Both the position numbers and the translations under genes were made by a program. The notes beneath the pieces are model-generated. The model did no database searches. It saw nothing but the letters and a program-made list of their open reading frames with translations, and had not been told where the DNA came from. This document shows positions 16,298 to 24,470 of a stretch of 52,541 bases of DNA, piece by piece; position 1 is the stretch's first letter; each line of letters starts with the position of its first letter. The stretch is taken from the NCBI GenBank assembly GCA_947490345.1, contig CANLGL010000032.1:1-52541 (forward strand). Direction: 5' to 3'. The DNA comes from Deltaproteobacteria bacterium. Lineage in GTDB: Bacteria > Myxococcota_A > UBA796 > SXON01.

Positions 16298-17122
16298 TCA
16301 AAGCACTACGCCGAAGCGGTCTTTGAGAAGGAAACCCGCCAAAAGCGAGGCGCCGAAGAACCAGGCGAGAATGCCGGACTCCCCAACCGGAAAGGGGCCC
16401 AAGGGCGCGTCCCGGCGGTTCAGGATGGAGAGGCTGGCGATGGGCGAGCCCGCGACCGGCACGGACTCCGACGGGTACAGCAGCGCCTCCCAGCCCTTGG
16501 TGCGCAGCACCGAGACCTTCCTCGCCGGGCCACCCACCGAAAGCAGCTTGTCCTCGACGCTCGCGCCCGCGCGCACGCGAAGCACGTGGTCCCCCGCTTT
16601 GGTTGTCGACAGACGCCACGCTATCGTCCCGTCGGCGGTGCGAACCGGGGGCGCTTCTAGTACGACACCATCAGGGAGATCGAGGGTGACTTCGGCGGGA
16701 GTGACCCCGCCAACGGTGTCGTCGAGCTCGACGATCATCGTCACCGAATCGCCGACACGCAAAGGCGCGTACGCGTAGTGTGAGACCAGCTGGACGAGGA
16801 TCGTGGTCATCGGGACGATCATCACCAGCATCGGCACCACATTGTACGCGAGGTACCGCAGGTTGTAGCCGAGCGCCTTGGCGGTCGCCGGGAAGACCGT
16901 GCGGAGATCGTCGCGGAAAAGCACCACTTCGAGGAGGTGTACTTGGATGAGTCCCTTCGCGCGGGTGATCCCGCCCTGGTTGCTCACGGCCTTGATGACC
17001 AGGAGCGCGGCGATCCCCCCCAGCACCGGCCACAGCGCAAGGTCAAACCACGGCCTTCCATGACCTAGCGGCGCCAGGAGGACGTCAAAGAGCGCGGTGG
17101 TGAGCTGGTTGAAGAGCGCCAT
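16298..17122 (-). CDS. Conserved-looking membrane protein with three spans and an Ig-like periplasmic part
   Basis: This 274-residue protein begins at ATG 17122 (a TTG one codon upstream is also possible). Hydrophobic spans lie at about 26-45, 88-112 and near the C-terminus (SGILAWFFGASLLAGFLL). Between spans 2 and 3 is a domain of about 130 residues with beta pattern (VGDSVTMIVELDD, TPAEVTLDLPDGV, HVLRVRAGAS). The segment LIQVHLLEVVLFRDDLRTVF before span 2 is amphipathic. I do not know a named family. It lies 9 bp from the small protein gene at 17132 in an operon-like series with the phosphatase-superfamily genes. Confidence 0.7.
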   Translation of the reverse strand: MALFNQLTTALFDVLLAPLGHGRPWFDLALWPVLGGIAALLVIKAVSNQGGITRAKGLIQVHLLEVVLFRDDLRTVFPATAKALGYNLRYLAYNVVPMLVMIVPMTTILVQLVSHYAYAPLRVGDSVTMIVELDDTVGGVTPAEVTLDLPDGVVLEAPPVRTADGTIAWRLSTTKAGDHVLRVRAGASVEDKLLSVGGPARKVSVLRTKGWEALLYPSESVPVAGSPIASLSILNRRDAPLGPFPVGESGILAWFFGASLLAGFLLKDRFGVVL

Positions 17123-17131
17123 CAAGATGGG

Positions 17132-17335
17132 CTACGAGATGTAGCCGAGCCCCTTGAGCTTCGCGCGAACGTCGGCATCGTTCTTGGTGTCTTCGAAGTG
17201 GAGCATCTCCTTCTCCAGGATGTGCTGCACAAACTCCTCGGTGGTGGCGTAGCCCGCTACATCCGCCACCTTGGCGAGGCGGGCGTATAGGTCTTTATCC
17301 ACCTTGACGTTGACGTTTTTACCAAAGCCGAACAT
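17132..17335 (-). CDS. 67-residue ribbon-helix-helix-like protein with LGY tail
   Basis: The protein starts at ATG 17335 (MFGFGKNVNVKVDKDLY). A longer reading of the frame would overlap the upstream gene, so the short start is preferred. The strand NVNVKVDKDLYARLAKVADVAGYATTEEFVQHIL has the strand-helix-helix spacing of ribbon-helix-helix dimers, which often bind DNA. The C-terminus LKGLGYIS repeats a pattern also found at the end of the lipoprotein at 21644-22120 (LKALGYL). It is placed between the membrane protein and the phosphatase-superfamily gene. Confidence 0.7.
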   Translation of the reverse strand: MFGFGKNVNVKVDKDLYARLAKVADVAGYATTEEFVQHILEKEMLHFEDTKNDADVRAKLKGLGYIS

Positions 17336-17349
17336 CGGGGCTCCCGAGA

Positions 17350-19374
17350 TCAAGGGGTGAGGAAGGGTTGTCCGCGCAGGTCGGACGACAGTGTCTGCCC
17401 GTACCACGCGTACAGGGTGGCCGTCACGTCGGTCAGGTCGTTGCCCGAGGTCCGCACGGGGCGGCTGCTGAGGAGCACGCCGGGCACGACTTCCGGCGCC
17501 ATCAGGTGGTTCCCTGACCAGCGCGAGGTGTTGTCCTCGAGCTCAAGCTCACCCACCTCACCAAGGGTCGATTCGTCGGAGTGCCCGTAGTCGTGGTCGT
17601 ATCCAACGACGAGATCAGGAGCTTCGTCGACCCTCATGCCGTGATATATGTCGCGACCAGAATCGACGCGAAGGATGGGTTTTCGGCCGTTCTTGGGGTC
17701 GGTGAAGCGCAAGAGCTCGGCGCTGAGTTTGGTTCGCAGCGCCGCCAACTCTTCCGTCGCGACGATGCCCTCGCCCTCGCGGCCGGTCACGTTGAAATAG
17801 ACCGCGTTGAAGCCGAGCGCGTAGGCGCGCGTCCGCGACCAGTCGACGTCGCCGAGCGCGAGCATGCCGGTCGACTTGCCGTCCTTCATCGTGAGCCAGT
17901 CGTGATTGCGCAGCCACGTGTTGAGGTGGACCTGCCGGGTGTACGGTTGGAAACCATGGTCGCTCATCACCAGGAGCAGGGTGTCGGCAGGCAACCGCGC
18001 CCTCACACGCCCGACGAGCCCATCGACGTGGCGGTAGAAACTCTCGATGTCCAGGGCGTGCTTTTCGGCGGAGCTCGCTTCGAATGCCGGATGCGCCGCC
18101 TCGCCAGGGTGCTTGGGATCGCCATGGCGCCAGAGCATGTGGCACTGGAGGTCGATGTCGGAGAGGTAGAAAAACGTCGCGTCACCCCGAGCGAAGCGGG
18201 CCAACGCCACGTCGAGCATCGCGCTGGAGTCTTCTTGCACCAGGCCAACCTGGCCCAGGTAATCATCGTCGTCGAAGGTACCGTCCTTGAGCGCGTTGGT
18301 CTCCTCGGGCATCCCCTGGGTGTAGTAGGGCCCTTCCAGCACGTCGGCGAGCTCGGTGGCGAAGTCGTCGGGGGTGGAGATGGCCTGCGGAGGCGCATCC
18401 GCCGCGAGGTTGACCGGGGACGCGTACAGCTTGAAGCCTGGGCGAAGCTCCTTGGCGTAAAAGCGGACGGTTCCGCCCAACGCCATCGTGCCGGCGGGGA
18501 GCGCATCGAAGGTCACGGGCATCCACGGGGTCCATTCGCCTTCGGCCACGACCGCCTGGGCGTCCCCGACCTTGATCAACGCGACAGGGGCGTCGGCGTC
18601 GATGGCCACGGTGACCGACGCGGTGAGGTAGTCGGACTCCCCCGGAAGCGCGCCAGGAACGAGGTGGAAGAGGTCGGGGGGTCCCTTCAGCGTCCCTTTG
18701 ACGGTGTCGCCGATGCCGTCGAGGTCGAAGTCTTCGACGGTGACCAACTGCACGTCAGCCTTGAGGTCGTGGCCAGCCGTCGCGACGGGCGCCTTGTCGG
18801 TGTACCAGGTGTAGACGCCGTAGCCGCCCCGCATATCGACGGTGCCCATGCCCGCGAGCGTCTTGGCGTCAGACGACGGAACCGGGTAGTTCCCGGGGAT
18901 TCGGTACACCTCGACGTCCACGCCGGCCGAATAGAGCACGTCCCACCACGGGATTCCGGTCCGGTTGTTGAGGATGTCGTCACCGGCGATGACCGGGAGG
19001 TAGTAGCCCCCGACCTGGACAAAGGTGCCGGGGTCGGTCACCTCGGCGGTGGCCGACGAAATCGGCAGGTAGGATTTGGGATCACGGTGAAGGAAGTCGT
19101 AGATTCCGTGGCCGCCCGGGTCCATCCCGGTCACGAAGTTCGACCACGCGACCGGGCTTTGGGGCGGGTTCGAGGTGCCCAACTCCTCAAACGAGCCGGT
19201 TTGCGCCAGCGCGGCGAGGTGCGGAGTCTTGCCTTCGGCGATCATGCGCCGGAGGATGACCGGATCCATCCCGTCCACCCCAAGCACGAACACTCCTGGT
19301 TGATCGGGCGAAACACGGTCATCGGAGCAGCCGGCACCCACCGTCAACGCCGCGAGGAAGAGCACGCGCCTCAT
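17350..19374 (-). CDS. Alkaline-phosphatase-superfamily phosphodiesterase-like lipoprotein
   Basis: This 674-residue protein starts at ATG 19374 and has a lipoprotein signal with Cys16 (LTVGAGC). It belongs to the alkaline phosphatase superfamily: VFVLGVDGMDP (first metal Asp), the nucleophile region SNPPQSPVAWSNFVTG followed by DPGGHGIYDF, then DIDLQCH (DxDxxxH), VMSDHGFQ and WSGNH near the C-terminus. Between the first and second metal sites is an insertion domain of about 250 residues with beta pattern. The substrate is unknown; phosphodiester or phosphoglycerol groups on surface polymers are plausible. Its start overlaps the stop of a paralogue (ATGA), with which it is collinear throughout. 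Confidence 0.85.
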   Translation of the reverse strand: MRRVLFLAALTVGAGCSDDRVSPDQPGVFVLGVDGMDPVILRRMIAEGKTPHLAALAQTGSFEELGTSNPPQSPVAWSNFVTGMDPGGHGIYDFLHRDPKSYLPISSATAEVTDPGTFVQVGGYYLPVIAGDDILNNRTGIPWWDVLYSAGVDVEVYRIPGNYPVPSSDAKTLAGMGTVDMRGGYGVYTWYTDKAPVATAGHDLKADVQLVTVEDFDLDGIGDTVKGTLKGPPDLFHLVPGALPGESDYLTASVTVAIDADAPVALIKVGDAQAVVAEGEWTPWMPVTFDALPAGTMALGGTVRFYAKELRPGFKLYASPVNLAADAPPQAISTPDDFATELADVLEGPYYTQGMPEETNALKDGTFDDDDYLGQVGLVQEDSSAMLDVALARFARGDATFFYLSDIDLQCHMLWRHGDPKHPGEAAHPAFEASSAEKHALDIESFYRHVDGLVGRVRARLPADTLLLVMSDHGFQPYTRQVHLNTWLRNHDWLTMKDGKSTGMLALGDVDWSRTRAYALGFNAVYFNVTGREGEGIVATEELAALRTKLSAELLRFTDPKNGRKPILRVDSGRDIYHGMRVDEAPDLVVGYDHDYGHSDESTLGEVGELELEDNTSRWSGNHLMAPEVVPGVLLSSRPVRTSGNDLTDVTATLYAWYGQTLSSDLRGQPFLTP

Positions 19375-21566
19375 GGCGACCGCTCGGGTTGGATCCGTGC
19401 GCCGGGGGCTGAGCCGCTCTGTGGGAGGCGACTGGCGTCGACGACGCCGCTGACCGAGCCACCGCCGCCCGGCTCGAAGATCATCCGCCCCTGCATGTGG
19501 CGGGGAGGGACGTGGCCGAAAAGCGACAGGATCGAGAAGGGAATATCGGCGATGTGGGGGTCTTCGAGCTTGATGGGCCGATTGCAGAAGAAGACCCCGG
19601 GGACGATGTCCGGGTCCACGCAGTGGTCGCCCGACCAACTTTTGGTGTTGTCTTCGAAGATGGTCGCGGTGACCGAGCCGGTGGCGCACGCCCACGAGTT
19701 GCGGAAGCCCCCCTCGTATCCCACGAGGATGTCCGGTGCGTCGAGCCGATAGGGGCCGTCAAAACACTCGAATGCCGCGCGCGCCTTGCGGACGGCGCGG
19801 TCGCCGCTCTCGGGATCGACGAGCGCTTCGAGTCGCGCGCAGAGCTCTTTCACCAGCGACCGGTACTCCTCGCCCTCGGCGACGATGCCTGACGCCTCGC
19901 GCCCCTTGCGATTGATGAACATGCCGGTGAGGCCTAGCGAGAACGCCCGCGTCCGGCTCCAGTCGAGGTGCTCGAACCACTCGCCGGAGAGCGTGTGCCC
20001 GTCTTTGAGCGAGAGGTAGCCTTGTTCGTAGAGCCAGGTGTTGAGGTTGACGCCCCGGCGGAAGTTGGTGAACCCATGGTCGCTCATCACGATGACCGTG
20101 GCGTCGGGCCCGACCGCGGCGAGCGTTTTGCCGAGGATGCCGTCCATGTGGGTGTAGACGCGCTGGATCGCATCGGCGAAGGCGGTGCATTCCTTGTCCC
20201 GGTTGGCTGGATGGGTGGGGTCCAGGTAGCGGTAGAACATGTGTTGGACGCGGTCGGTGGTGTCGAAGACCGTGGTGACCAGTCCTTCGCGCGTGTGTTC
20301 GATCGCATCGAAGAACATCTTTTCGCGCTCGTCGCAGAACGCCATGGCTTGGTCCAGGAACGCCGCCTCGTCGATCACCCGTTCGTTGAGCGCCCAGGTG
20401 TCCTCGGCCAGACCCAGGGTGGCGAACGCGCCGAATCGTTTGGCCAGGTACACCGAGTAGACCGCGGGGTGGCTGATCGGCATCGCCGGGGCTTCCGGGT
20501 CGATGTGGATCGGCGTCATGTAGAGGCTGACCTCGGGGTCGACCGACTGCAGGTAGAAGCGCGCGATCCCCGCGACGTTGACGCCGGGCGCCGCCCGAAA
20601 GCTCAGATGGATCCACGGAGTGTAGGCCGCGAGAGTCAGATCGAAGCTCTCGCCGCCGTCGATGGCAACGTGCGCGCCGTCGGGACGAAGCGTGAGCGTG
20701 AACGCAAGCGTCATGCGGCCGCCGCCCTTGACCATGCCGTTGTCCGGCCCGACGATCCGGCTCCGGATCACGTTCCCCTTGCGCCGCAGCACCGTCTGCT
20801 CGCCGCCGGTGAACGCGGCGTGGCCGTCCCGGTTGGCGGTGGAGAAATAGCTGAAGGTGCCCTGGCTGCCGCGCAGATCGGGCACGCACATCCCGGAAAG
20901 CAGGATGCCGCGAAAGGGGACAGGCGGGAAGGTGATGGGAACGCGCTGGATGATCGACGGGATGTGTTTGTCGCCCAGGGTCTTCCAGAAGGCCTGACTC
21001 TTCTGCAGCAGCTTGATCTTCGGTTTTTCGAGGGGGATGACGTACTTGCCGATGTTGAGCACCCGCTCCGCGTTTTTGATGTCGGTGCTCGAAAGCATCG
21101 GCGCATAGGTGCACGGATCGCGGGTGATGAAATCGTAGATGCCGTGTCGCGACGGATCAACACCGGTCGCGAACGTAGACCACGCCACCGGCGACATCGA
21201 CGGGTTGCTGGTGCTCAGTGGGCGAAAGACACCCGTCTCGGCCAGCTTTTTCAGATTTGGCAGCCGGCCCTCGCGCATGAAGCGCAAGGTGATCCCGGGG
21301 TCCATGCCGTCCAACCCGATGACGATCACTCGTCGGGTGAGCGCGTTCTTGTACGGGTTGCCGACCCGGATCGTGCGGATGAGCCAGCTGAACGGCCACA
21401 AGAGGATCGTGCCGAGGGCGAGGGCGAACGCACCCACCAGCACCGCCAAGGAGCCTGCGAACGCGAAGCCCGCGCCCGGCCCGATGTACGCCTCGGCCGT
21501 TGCCGGCATGGTGAGCACCACGACCGCGGCCACCACGGAAGCGCGAAGGCGGGGAACGTGTCGCAT
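19371..21566 (-). CDS. Alkaline-phosphatase-superfamily membrane enzyme (paralogue of the downstream gene)
   Basis: This protein of about 731 residues starts at ATG 21566; GTG 21587 is an alternative start. It opens with a signal segment ending AEA, then YIGPGAGFAFAGSLAVLVGA, a membrane stretch and a basic link. The catalytic domain has VIVIGLDGMDP, SNPSMSPVAWSTFATG with DPSRHGIYDF, FDTTDRVQH, VMSDHGF and WSGDH, in the same order as the downstream paralogue. Both share the same central insertion (FYLQSVDPEVSLYMTP here, FYAKELRPGFKLYASP there). The membrane segment suggests the active domain faces the periplasm. The C-terminal about 40 residues are low complexity. Confidence 0.85.
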   Translation of the reverse strand: MRHVPRLRASVVAAVVVLTMPATAEAYIGPGAGFAFAGSLAVLVGAFALALGTILLWPFSWLIRTIRVGNPYKNALTRRVIVIGLDGMDPGITLRFMREGRLPNLKKLAETGVFRPLSTSNPSMSPVAWSTFATGVDPSRHGIYDFITRDPCTYAPMLSSTDIKNAERVLNIGKYVIPLEKPKIKLLQKSQAFWKTLGDKHIPSIIQRVPITFPPVPFRGILLSGMCVPDLRGSQGTFSYFSTANRDGHAAFTGGEQTVLRRKGNVIRSRIVGPDNGMVKGGGRMTLAFTLTLRPDGAHVAIDGGESFDLTLAAYTPWIHLSFRAAPGVNVAGIARFYLQSVDPEVSLYMTPIHIDPEAPAMPISHPAVYSVYLAKRFGAFATLGLAEDTWALNERVIDEAAFLDQAMAFCDEREKMFFDAIEHTREGLVTTVFDTTDRVQHMFYRYLDPTHPANRDKECTAFADAIQRVYTHMDGILGKTLAAVGPDATVIVMSDHGFTNFRRGVNLNTWLYEQGYLSLKDGHTLSGEWFEHLDWSRTRAFSLGLTGMFINRKGREASGIVAEGEEYRSLVKELCARLEALVDPESGDRAVRKARAAFECFDGPYRLDAPDILVGYEGGFRNSWACATGSVTATIFEDNTKSWSGDHCVDPDIVPGVFFCNRPIKLEDPHIADIPFSILSLFGHVPPRHMQGRMIFEPGGGGSVSGVVDASRLPQSGSAPGARIQPERSP

Positions 21567-21643
21567 GCGGCCGGCGTGTATAGTCACAAGCCCCTCGGTG
21601 AGCTACCTGCGGCGGCGCCACGAATCGTCTGTTCGGAGTGACC

Positions 21644-22120
21644 ATGTTTCTTTTGACCCTCAACGCTCTCTTCTTCGCCGTGGCCTGCAGTTCCCCGCCC
21701 GACGCCGACGCGCTCTTGGGTGGCGTGGATGCCGCGGCGGGAGCCAAGGACTTCGATGGCGCGGTGCAGAAGGCCGATGCCGCCCTGGCGCTTCCGGAAA
21801 TCTCGGCCGAACCGGCCAAGGCCTGGCGCTTTGAGTCGGCACGGATCAACGCGCTTGCGGCCGCGGGCAAGGGTGGCGACGTGAAGTCCAGCCTCGAACG
21901 CCTCGCCGGCGCCTACCCCAAGCAGGTGACCGCCGCGACCTACCTCTCTTTGGCCGACAAGGTGCGCGCCGCGGGTGACGGGCCCGGCTACGCGGATCTG
22001 CTGGACGCGGGGCTCAAGAAGTTTCCGGGCGAAGCAAGCTTTCAGCTCGCGATTGACGACATGAAGGGCTCGGCCGACCCCGAGGAGATCGAGCGGCTGA
22101 AGGCGCTCGGCTACCTCTAG
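21644..22120 (+). CDS. Lipoprotein with TPR-like helices and LGY tail
   Basis: This 158-residue protein starts at ATG 21644 with CGGAG 7 nt upstream; an earlier GTG at 21638 is less likely. The signal ends in LFFAVAC (Cys15). The mature part is Ala/Lys-rich helix pairs of TPR type (AGAKDFDGAVQKADAALALP; SLADKVRAAGDGPGYADLLD). The C-terminus is DPEEIERLKALGYL. It diverges from the phosphatase-superfamily genes across a 77-bp gap, so the two could share regulation. CobW follows 3 nt after its stop. Confidence 0.75.
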   Translation: MFLLTLNALFFAVACSSPPDADALLGGVDAAAGAKDFDGAVQKADAALALPEISAEPAKAWRFESARINALAAAGKGGDVKSSLERLAGAYPKQVTAATYLSLADKVRAAGDGPGYADLLDAGLKKFPGEASFQLAIDDMKGSADPEEIERLKALGYL

Positions 22121-22123
22121 GCC

Positions 22124-23068
22124 GTGGTCTCGGTCCCGGTCACGCTGCTCACCGGCTTTCTGGGGTCCGGTAAGACCACGCTGCTCAACCGGCTTCTGGC
22201 TGATCCGGCGTCGCCGCCCACCGCGGTGGTCGTCAATGAGTTTGGCGAGCTCGGGGTCGATGGGCGGCTCGTCGTCGGCGCTTCGGAGGACGTGGTCGAG
22301 TTGCGCAACGGCTGCATCTGCTGCGAGGTGCGGGAGGATCTCCGCCGCACGGTGCTGGACCTGCTGGCGCGGCGCGGGCGGCGGTTTGGGGCCCAGCCCT
22401 TCGAGCGCATCGTGATCGAGACGTCTGGGCTGGCGACACCGGGGCCGCTCTTGCAGACCTTCCGGCTGGACCCTGAGTTGGCCGCCGCGACGGTGGTGGA
22501 TGGTGTGGTGGCAATGGCGCACGCCGGGAGGGTGCAGCGTCAGCTCGTGGAGCATCCGGAGGTCGCGGCGCAGTTGGCGTGCGCGGACCTCATCGTGATG
22601 AATCACGTCGATCAGGCCGATGCGGTCGAGGTTGCGGAGGCAGCGGTGCACGCGATTTCTCCCCTGGCGGCAATCACGCGCGCCAGCCATGCCCGGGTTC
22701 CCATCGCGGCCATCCTCGGCCTCGGCGCCGGTGAGCCCAGGCGTTGGCGCTTCGAGGCGGTGACGGGTCATTCCGTCGGCATCGTGACCCGGAGCTTCGT
22801 GCACGATGGACCGGTCGACCTGGGACGGTTGAAGATGTTCCTGCAGTTCGTCGCCTCCCGCCGCGGCGCCGAGCTGTTGCGGCTGAAGGGGTTGTTTCGC
22901 GTGGATGGCATCGCGACAGCGGTGCTCGCGCAAGGCGTGTACCAGTGGCTGGAGCTGGGCCCGGTCGCGCTGCCACCGCCTGCTCAAAGTGGCCTTGTCG
23001 TCATCGGGCGCGGGTTGGATCTGGGCGAGTTGGAGCGCGGATGGCGGGCGGTTCTGGGCGGTTCCTGA
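22124..23068 (+). CDS. CobW/COG0523-family GTPase (metal chaperone-like)
   Basis: This 314-residue protein starts at GTG 22124. It has Walker [10 protein letters not shown] at 11-19, the family hallmark CICC at 64-67 (metal site in NGCICC), ETSG at 99-102 and a C-terminal CobW domain (about 190-310). COG0523 GTPases deliver zinc or other metals to target enzymes. The G4 guanine-specificity motif reads NHVD (160-163) where NKxD is usual. There is no metal-rich His stretch. No partner is identifiable nearby. Confidence 0.88.
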   Translation: MVSVPVTLLTGFLGSGKTTLLNRLLADPASPPTAVVVNEFGELGVDGRLVVGASEDVVELRNGCICCEVREDLRRTVLDLLARRGRRFGAQPFERIVIETSGLATPGPLLQTFRLDPELAAATVVDGVVAMAHAGRVQRQLVEHPEVAAQLACADLIVMNHVDQADAVEVAEAAVHAISPLAAITRASHARVPIAAILGLGAGEPRRWRFEAVTGHSVGIVTRSFVHDGPVDLGRLKMFLQFVASRRGAELLRLKGLFRVDGIATAVLAQGVYQWLELGPVALPPPAQSGLVVIGRGLDLGELERGWRAVLGGS

Positions 23069-23095
23069 GGGGGGCCGGACGGCACGGGGTCGCGG

Positions 23096-24346
23096 TCAGA
23101 GCCCCATCGCCGCGCGCACCTTCGCCGGCCACGCTTCAAGGTCAGCGACGAGATCGGCGCGCTCGGAACGAACACCAGAGAGGCCGAAGGACCGGCGCGG
23201 GTCGGCTTCGAGGACCTCGGCGGTGGCCGCCTCCTCTTCGAGGTACCACTCGACCACCGGAAGGGTTTCGTACACCGCGAGTTCTTCGGTCATGGTCGCC
23301 AAAAACGTCAGCCGGCAAGCGTCGTCATCCAGGCAGCGCGCCGCCAGAATTCCGGTGGCCGAAGCCCAGGACGACAACGCGCCTGTCTGCCAACTCTCGT
23401 CGACCCCCCAGGGGTAGAACGCGAAGCGGAGGCCATCCCCAGGGTCGGCGTAGACGTAGCAGTCGTTCAGTGTGTAGGGGTACCCGTCCGTGTTGCCGAT
23501 GAGGAGGCTCCACGCCCAGAATCGGCGGAATTGGTCGAGGTTCACGGTCGCGGTCAGATCGCCCTCGAAGTCCCCGGCGGCGACCCGCAAGGCGTCGACC
23601 ACAGCCTCGAGTTGCGTCGTGGTGCCCTCGCCGCTGGCGCTCTCCCAGTGGGAGAGGCCGCCCCGGGTAAAGTCGGCGTTGTCATTAGCTTCGAAGAGCT
23701 CGCCGGTGGGGTCGGCGAATCGGTCGCCCAGCCAGTGGTCGTCCATCGTCTCGAGGTTGGTATAGAGACCGTAGAGCTCGTCGTTGACGTACAACGCCGC
23801 GTGATTGGCGCGCGACGCGTCCAGCCCTGCGGCGCGGAAAATGCGGTAGGCCATGACTTCTTTGGTCTGGGTGGGATCCTCGACCATGTTGTTCAGGGTG
23901 ACCCTTTCCAATCCGGCGAAGTCCTGATCGGGGACGAACGCGTTGAATTTGATCTTCAGCGAGGGTTTGTCGTCGAAGGTCCGCAGTGTTGACGAGCCTT
24001 TGATCCGCACGCCGACGTTCTTGAACGGGATCCCGTTGACCTCGATGTCTCCGGCCAGGTACTCGGCGTTGCCGCGGCGGGCCTGGCGGTCCAGCTCGTC
24101 GATGGTGTCCTCGGTGAGCGTGAGCCGTACCTCCTGGAGCGTGCCAAACGCGTAGAACGCCTCCGCTTCTGCCGCCTCTACCACCGGGTCGTCGCCGGTG
24201 TCTTCTGCGTTGCCACCGCCCGTATCTTCGGGGCTGGTGTCGCCCGGCGCCTGCTCTGCGGTGTCGGTATTGTCCGAATCGTCGACCCCCGGCGGTGTCG
24301 ACGGCGGGTCCGTCGGGCAGGCCAGGAGCGTGAGCAGGGGGAGCAT
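23096..24346 (-). CDS. CotH-kinase-like lipoprotein
   Basis: This 416-residue protein has a short lipoprotein signal (MLPLLTLLAC, Cys10), then an Asp/Thr/Gly/Pro linker to about residue 60, then a CotH-like domain. Recognisable parts are VRIKGSSTLRTFDDKPSLKI, GLERVTLNNMVEDPT, LYGLYTNLETMDD, GNTDGYPYTLNDCYVYADP and FYPWGVDESW. CotH proteins are unusual protein kinases that act in the envelope or spore coat. Here the last motif has GVDES where WDLD is usual, so activity is uncertain. The lipid anchor and linker suggest it acts outside the inner membrane. Confidence 0.8.
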   Translation of the reverse strand: MLPLLTLLACPTDPPSTPPGVDDSDNTDTAEQAPGDTSPEDTGGGNAEDTGDDPVVEAAEAEAFYAFGTLQEVRLTLTEDTIDELDRQARRGNAEYLAGDIEVNGIPFKNVGVRIKGSSTLRTFDDKPSLKIKFNAFVPDQDFAGLERVTLNNMVEDPTQTKEVMAYRIFRAAGLDASRANHAALYVNDELYGLYTNLETMDDHWLGDRFADPTGELFEANDNADFTRGGLSHWESASGEGTTTQLEAVVDALRVAAGDFEGDLTATVNLDQFRRFWAWSLLIGNTDGYPYTLNDCYVYADPGDGLRFAFYPWGVDESWQTGALSSWASATGILAARCLDDDACRLTFLATMTEELAVYETLPVVEWYLEEEAATAEVLEADPRRSFGLSGVRSERADLVADLEAWPAKVRAAMGL

Positions 24347-24470
24347 GGCGCGACTATAGCGCCGAGAGGCGCGCCCGTCCTCGGGGGAGCGGGAGCGACC
24401 GGCAACGAGCGGCTGATCCGCGGGTACCGCTTTCCAAAATCGTCGTTAGACGGCCCGCGCGAGGAATGCC
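24347..24470. other. Divergent intergenic spacer
   Basis: This gap lies between the CotH lipoprotein (-) and the carboxypeptidase (+). It contains a short GC palindrome (GCGCC-gaga-GGCGC, 24359-24372). No clear promoter was seen. Confidence 0.4.

Noticed and set aside
17581..19752. Long open frame on the plus strand opposite the phosphatase-superfamily gene
   Set aside because: It is the complement of a gene with clear catalytic motifs; the product is a Gly/Arg/Val/Asp-rich string with no family features. In GC-rich DNA such long shadow frames are expected.
19968..21641. 557-residue open frame on the plus strand opposite the second phosphatase-superfamily gene
   Set aside because: Antisense shadow of a gene with full catalytic motifs and a signal segment.
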